In this document: in pieces, positions 61,117 through 64,000 of the stretch
Layout of the letters: the number at the start of each line of letters is the position of its first letter
Position numbering within the stretch: position 1 is the stretch's first letter
Assembly (NCBI RefSeq): GCF_001886715.1
Contig: NZ_CP018082.1
Location: forward strand, 682,001-746,000
Length of the DNA: 64,000 bases
Source of the DNA: Nocardia mangyaensis
GTDB lineage: Bacteria; Actinomycetota; Actinomycetes; Mycobacteriales; Mycobacteriaceae
Direction of reading: 5' to 3'
The notes under the pieces: generated by a model
Databases searched by the model: none
Seen by the model: the letters and a program-made list of their open reading frames with translations, nothing else
What the model was told of the DNA's origin: nothing
Program-made: the position numbers and the translations under genes

Positions 61117-61322
61117 TCTGCCGAAGGTTGTTCCGCCGATCTGCCGAATGCTGCGGCGTCGATCTGCCGGAGCTCATCGATTGGTATCGCCGTCGCGGTG
61201 CCCGACCAGGCGGAGGTGGTTGAGAACCACGGGTCGACGACAAGGCTCGGCCGGTGAATGCCAGCGGGTGAGCCCCTGAGTAGTGGAAACCGGCTCAGCA
61301 GGAAGTACGCCACGATGACCCG

Positions 61323-62076
61323 ATGCTGGTCGAGAACTCCGGGCATGACATCTACAAGTCGGGTTACAGCCTCGAGTTCGGGCTCGACCTCGAGTGGCCG
61401 TCTGCACCCGCGTTGTCCCCGCAGAACCTCGAGCTACAAGCAGCGCATGATGCGGTGGCAGCGGTATCGAGGTGTCACGGGGCTGGGTCGTTCCCCTGGA
61501 GTTCGGTGTCGCCCGATCCGTCATCGAGGAGGTCGAGGGCCTGTGGTTGGTGGAGCAATTCGCCGACCGCTACTGGTATCTGAACGTCTCGGGCAGGGAG
61601 CCGGAGCCGTTCTACGCGGAGCCGGTCGTGGTCGAGGCCGCCACCATCGACGGGCCAGCGATGACGGCACTGGTCGATGAGGTCCTCACGGCATCCTCGG
61701 AGCTGTCGGGGCGCCGACAGCTCGGAGGGGGTGAAATTCACGTGTTCGCAACTCTCGCACGGCTTCCCGACGCTTTGATGCCGGGGACCGGTTCGTGGTC
61801 GACGACCTCGACAACAGGGTCCCCAATCTGCGGATCCCCTCCATCGGCGATTCGATCGCCGACATGGCGAGCATGGTCGGGTATCCGACCTTCCTGGGTG
61901 AGCGCCTGCTCTTCGGTGGCGCCTTGGGTCTGTTGCTCGCGGCCCGACCCGGTACCCGCTCAGCCCGCGTCTTCGCGGCAACTCGCCTGTGCTCGTCGGG
62001 CAGGGTGAGTTGCTGCGATGCTCACTGTGAAGCTTCGGCGTGCGCGCCGATCGACGATGAGGAGATTGATTCATGA
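61323..62076 (+). pseudogene. unknown protein gene with two frameshifts, coupled to tlpA
   Basis: Three successive frames read as one protein: MLVENSGHDIYKSGYSLEFG (first), then GWVVPLEFGVARSVIEEVEG and YWYLNVSGREPEPFYAEPVV (second), and after about 61776 DRFVVDDLDNRVPNLRIPSI and YPTFLGERLLFGGALGLLL (third). One missing base near 61455 and one G near 61776 would restore a single 251-residue frame. The last frame ends in TGA overlapping the ATG of tlpA (ATGA), which supports this being the true 3' end. I do not recognise the family. The coupling suggests a shared role with the redox pair. Confidence 0.6.
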
Positions 62077-62624
62077 AGATCGGACGGATGGCTGCGGGCC
62101 TGCTGGTCGCCGCGATCCTCGCGGTGGGCTGCGGGGCGGGCGACAACGACTCTCCGGCACCGCTTGTGCCTGCCTCTGCTCCAGCGGGGCCGGCGAGCGG
62201 ACCGCAGAGCGCAGCGGTTCCCGAGCAGTTGCGCTTCACCTCGACCACCGTCGACGGCGCCGAATTCTCGGGGGAGTCGTTGGCGGGTAAGGCCGCGGTG
62301 TTGTGGTTCTGGGCGCCGTGGTGCCCGACCTGTCAGCGGGAAGCGCCGGGGATCGCCGATGCGGCGAAAGCGCACACCGATGTGCGGTTCGTCGGGGTGG
62401 CGGCGTTGGACTCCGAGCCCGCCATGCGCGATTTCGTCGCGAAATACGACCTCGGGTTCTTCCCGAATCTCGCCGATGTCGATGGCACGGTGTGGCAGCG
62501 CTTCGGCGTCACTCAACAGCCCGCCTATGCGTTCGTCGGTGCGGACGGACGCGTCGACGTGCTCCGAGGCAGCCTCTCGGAGTCGGAGCTGGCCACCTGG
62601 ATCCGGCAGCTCGATCGCGGCTGA
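62073..62624 (+). CDS. TlpA/DsbE-like thiol-disulfide lipoprotein
   Basis: The 183-residue product has a signal with lipobox LAVGC, then a Pro/Ala linker and a thioredoxin fold with the active site WAPWCPTC (Cys84 and Cys87) and the cis-Pro in TQQPAYAFV. It is anchored outside the membrane and works in disulfide reduction or cytochrome c maturation, or in oxidative folding like M. tuberculosis Mpt53 (Rv2878c). The CcdA gene follows directly and should feed it with electrons. Confidence 0.9.
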   Translation: MKIGRMAAGLLVAAILAVGCGAGDNDSPAPLVPASAPAGPASGPQSAAVPEQLRFTSTTVDGAEFSGESLAGKAAVLWFWAPWCPTCQREAPGIADAAKAHTDVRFVGVAALDSEPAMRDFVAKYDLGFFPNLADVDGTVWQRFGVTQQPAYAFVGADGRVDVLRGSLSESELATWIRQLDRG

Positions 62625-62633
62625 GTGGATGAG

Positions 62634-63518
62634 ATGAACAGTCAGACAGTCGGATTCGCGTTCGCGGCCGGTCTGGTCGCGGCGTTGAATCCTTGTGGAT
62701 TCGCGCTGCTGCCCAGTTACCTGACACTGGTGGTGCTCGGCACCGAGGGCGCGCGCACTCGTGTGTCTGCCCTCGGTCGGGCGGTGACCGCGACCGCCGC
62801 GATGGCCACGGGGTTCCTGCTCGTATTCGGAACTTTCGGCTTGCTGATCGCACCATTGACCTCGATGGTGCAGCGGTATCTGCCCGCCGTCACCGTGCTG
62901 ATCGGGGTAGCCCTGGCCGGGCTCGGCGTCTGGTTGCTGACGGGGCGGGAACTGGTCGTGCTGCTGCCCAAGTCGGGGCGCGGAGCCCCCACCGCCCGAC
63001 TGGGGTCGATGCTGGGCTACGGCATCGCGTACGCGGTCGCTTCGCTGTCGTGCACCATCGGCCCGTTCCTCGCGGTGACGAGTTCGACCTTCCGCAGCGG
63101 CTCGGTCCTCGGCGGCATCGCGGCCTATCTGGCCTATGCCGCTGGAATGGCGCTGCTCGTGGGCACTCTGGCGCTCGTGGTGGCCCTCGCGGGTGCTCAG
63201 GCGGTGACGAGGATGCGCAAAGTACTGCCGTATGTGTCGCGCCTCAGCGGAGTCTTGATGGTGGTCGCCGGGGTGTATGTCGCCTACTACGGCGTGTACG
63301 AACTGCGACTGTTCGCCGGTGCCACCGATGCCGACGATCCGGTCATCGAAGGCGCGGCCTGGATCCAGCAGATCCTGGCCGATGCGGTCGAGCGCATCGG
63401 CGCGGTGACGTTGCTGGCCGTTGTCGCCGCATTGATGGTGCTCGTTGTCGGTGCGGCCGGACTCCGTCGCCGACGAAAGAGCAGCAAGATTTCGAGCGCG
63501 ACCAGCGATCGGGAGTAA
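62634..63518 (+). CDS. CcdA-type membrane electron transporter
   Basis: The 294-residue protein has about six helices with the CcdA Cys pair in AALNPCGFALLPSYL and VASLSCTIGPFLAV. It moves electrons from cytoplasmic thioredoxin to extracytoplasmic thiol proteins such as the lipoprotein encoded just upstream; it resembles M. tuberculosis Rv2877c, next to mpt53. The ATG at 62634 is taken; a GTG at 62625, directly after the tlpA stop, would add three residues. A long extracellular C-terminal loop and a final helix follow the core. Confidence 0.9.
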   Translation: MNSQTVGFAFAAGLVAALNPCGFALLPSYLTLVVLGTEGARTRVSALGRAVTATAAMATGFLLVFGTFGLLIAPLTSMVQRYLPAVTVLIGVALAGLGVWLLTGRELVVLLPKSGRGAPTARLGSMLGYGIAYAVASLSCTIGPFLAVTSSTFRSGSVLGGIAAYLAYAAGMALLVGTLALVVALAGAQAVTRMRKVLPYVSRLSGVLMVVAGVYVAYYGVYELRLFAGATDADDPVIEGAAWIQQILADAVERIGAVTLLAVVAALMVLVVGAAGLRRRRKSSKISSATSDRE

Positions 63519-63612
63519 GGAGACACCTGGGCCTTTACGTCCAGCAGTTGCCTCGCGCGGAAGCGCGTTGACTTGGAAACGTGCTGACCTGCTGAAATCT
63601 GCGGTCGCAGGT

Positions 63613-63687
63613 TGGTGCCCTCGGCAGGACACGCAAACATGGGCAACCGGAAAACGCCTGGGCATAGCGGATTCCTACACGATCTAG
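63613..63687. repeat. 75-bp dispersed repeat, copy B
   Basis: This is the second copy of the element at 60044-60119, in the same orientation. It lies in a 482-bp stretch (63519-64000) with no convincing complete gene. A C to U change in the hairpin arm on the minus strand (GUGUCCU for GUGCCCU) keeps pairing through a G-U wobble. Confidence 0.65.
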
Positions 63688-63720
63688 CGATCTCGGATGG
63701 CCGGTGCCGATCCTGCTCGG

Positions 63721-63767
63721 GTTTCCATCTTGGATGTGACCACGACGGGCACATCCAAGATGGGAAC
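63721..63767. terminator. 18-bp hairpin downstream of ccdA
   Basis: GTTTCCATCTTGGATGTG (63721-63738) pairs with 63750-63767 over 18 bp with one G-T wobble, around an 11-nt loop. It is 200 bp past the ccdA stop codon and not followed by a T-run, so it may be a terminator or another inverted-repeat element. Confidence 0.45.
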
Positions 63768-63847
63768 GCATGTGACCTGAGGCTATCACTAGGTCAAATG
63801 ATGATCGAAGCCGACTGCCCTTTGGTTATCGGGTCCCGTTTGAGTCC

Positions 63848-64000
63848 TTATCTGGGATCTCCGGGAGTTTGACTCTTTTTTTGCTCAATCGTGGTTATCG
63901 GATATGGAGTCTGGACGAGGGGATGTGATCGGTATTGCCAGATGTGGTCCAGGATCGTGTCGAGGCTCCGATCACCCGGCGTCATATCGAAACCCATGTG
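63848..64000 (-). CDS. possible short gene end, cut by window edge
   Basis: The minus strand is open from the window edge to a TAA at 63848-63850 (51 codons). There is an ATG at 63997 and the text reads MTPGDRSLDTILDHIWQYRS and so on, ending QKKSQTPGDPR. Composition at this end is lower in GC than its surroundings and includes a T-run (CTTTTTTTG). There is no domain I recognise. It may be a fragment of a horizontally acquired gene or may not be coding. Confidence 0.25.
   Translation of the reverse strand, partial: HMGFDMTPGDRSLDTILDHIWQYRSHPLVQTPYPITTIEQKKSQTPGDPR

Noticed and set aside
62022..63665. 547-codon minus-strand frame across tlpA and ccdA
   Set aside because: Shadow of two well-supported genes; His/Gln/Arg-rich composition.
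1..64000. Search by eye for CRISPR arrays, tRNA/rRNA genes, transposases and integrases
   Set aside because: No regularly spaced repeats with unique spacers, no cloverleaf or rRNA core sequences, and no DDE, tyrosine or serine recombinase motifs were seen. The LPQR array is coding and has no spacers.

Overview
The window is high-GC actinobacterial DNA. It most likely comes from a mycolic-acid-containing member of the Mycobacteriales and looks Nocardia-like. The basis is a gene order matching the Mycobacterium tuberculosis Rv0889c to Rv0909 neighbourhood (citA, gltA2, prrBA, accD3, echA6, an MBL-fold protein and an Rv0909-type small protein). A conservon, mycothiol-linked DinB-fold proteins, a LigD of mycobacterial domain order and many lineage-specific secreted proteins agree with this. 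The genus is an inference and was not tested by any search.

Layout. 0-4.4 kb is central carbon metabolism: two citrate synthases around pdxH, then an FKBP. 4.5-7.4 kb holds two paralogous secreted glycine-rich proteins that share a conserved upstream leader, with a YhgE-like lipoprotein between them. 7.4-9.5 kb is the PrrA/PrrB two-component system and 9.6-11.6 kb a propionyl-CoA synthetase. 11.9-17.2 kb is a complete conservon (sensor ATPase with a long LPQR-repeat tail, roadblock protein, DUF742 protein, small GTPase). 17.8-24.5 kb carries two MBL hydrolases, AccD3, an aldo/keto reductase, a flavoprotein and EchA6. 24.6-28.2 kb has LigD between two Rv0909-type small proteins, then a third paralogue of the secreted family. 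28.4-32.1 kb is an ECF-type transporter with a fused membrane-ATPase-ATPase chain, plus a CpdA-type phosphodiesterase.

32-54 kb is mostly accessory. It includes MarR/DinB and MerR/DUF6194 divergent pairs, a pseudouridine synthase, an adenylate cyclase, a GAP/SulP membrane pair, a large secreted hydrolase, and an AfsR-type regulator divergent from an FMN reductase, an MFS exporter and an imine-reductase-like gene. A hipBA toxin-antitoxin module follows, with a 27-bp repeat on each side. 55-64 kb is more decayed: a frameshifted HD-domain gene, a hipB remnant, an esterase/MarR pair, a Uma2-family gene, a broken AAA/DUF4143 gene and a frameshifted gene coupled to a TlpA/CcdA thiol-redox pair. Two copies of a 75-bp repeat bracket the last part.

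Several genes carry single lesions in otherwise intact frames. Single-base losses fall at about 17,510, 56,394, 61,455 and 61,776, and an extra CG lies near 42,800. Three of the single-base losses can be explained by loss of one G. The raw sequence alone cannot separate real decay from assembly error. No tRNA, rRNA, CRISPR array, integrase or transposase was found. All family names come from reading the translated sequence, not from database searches.
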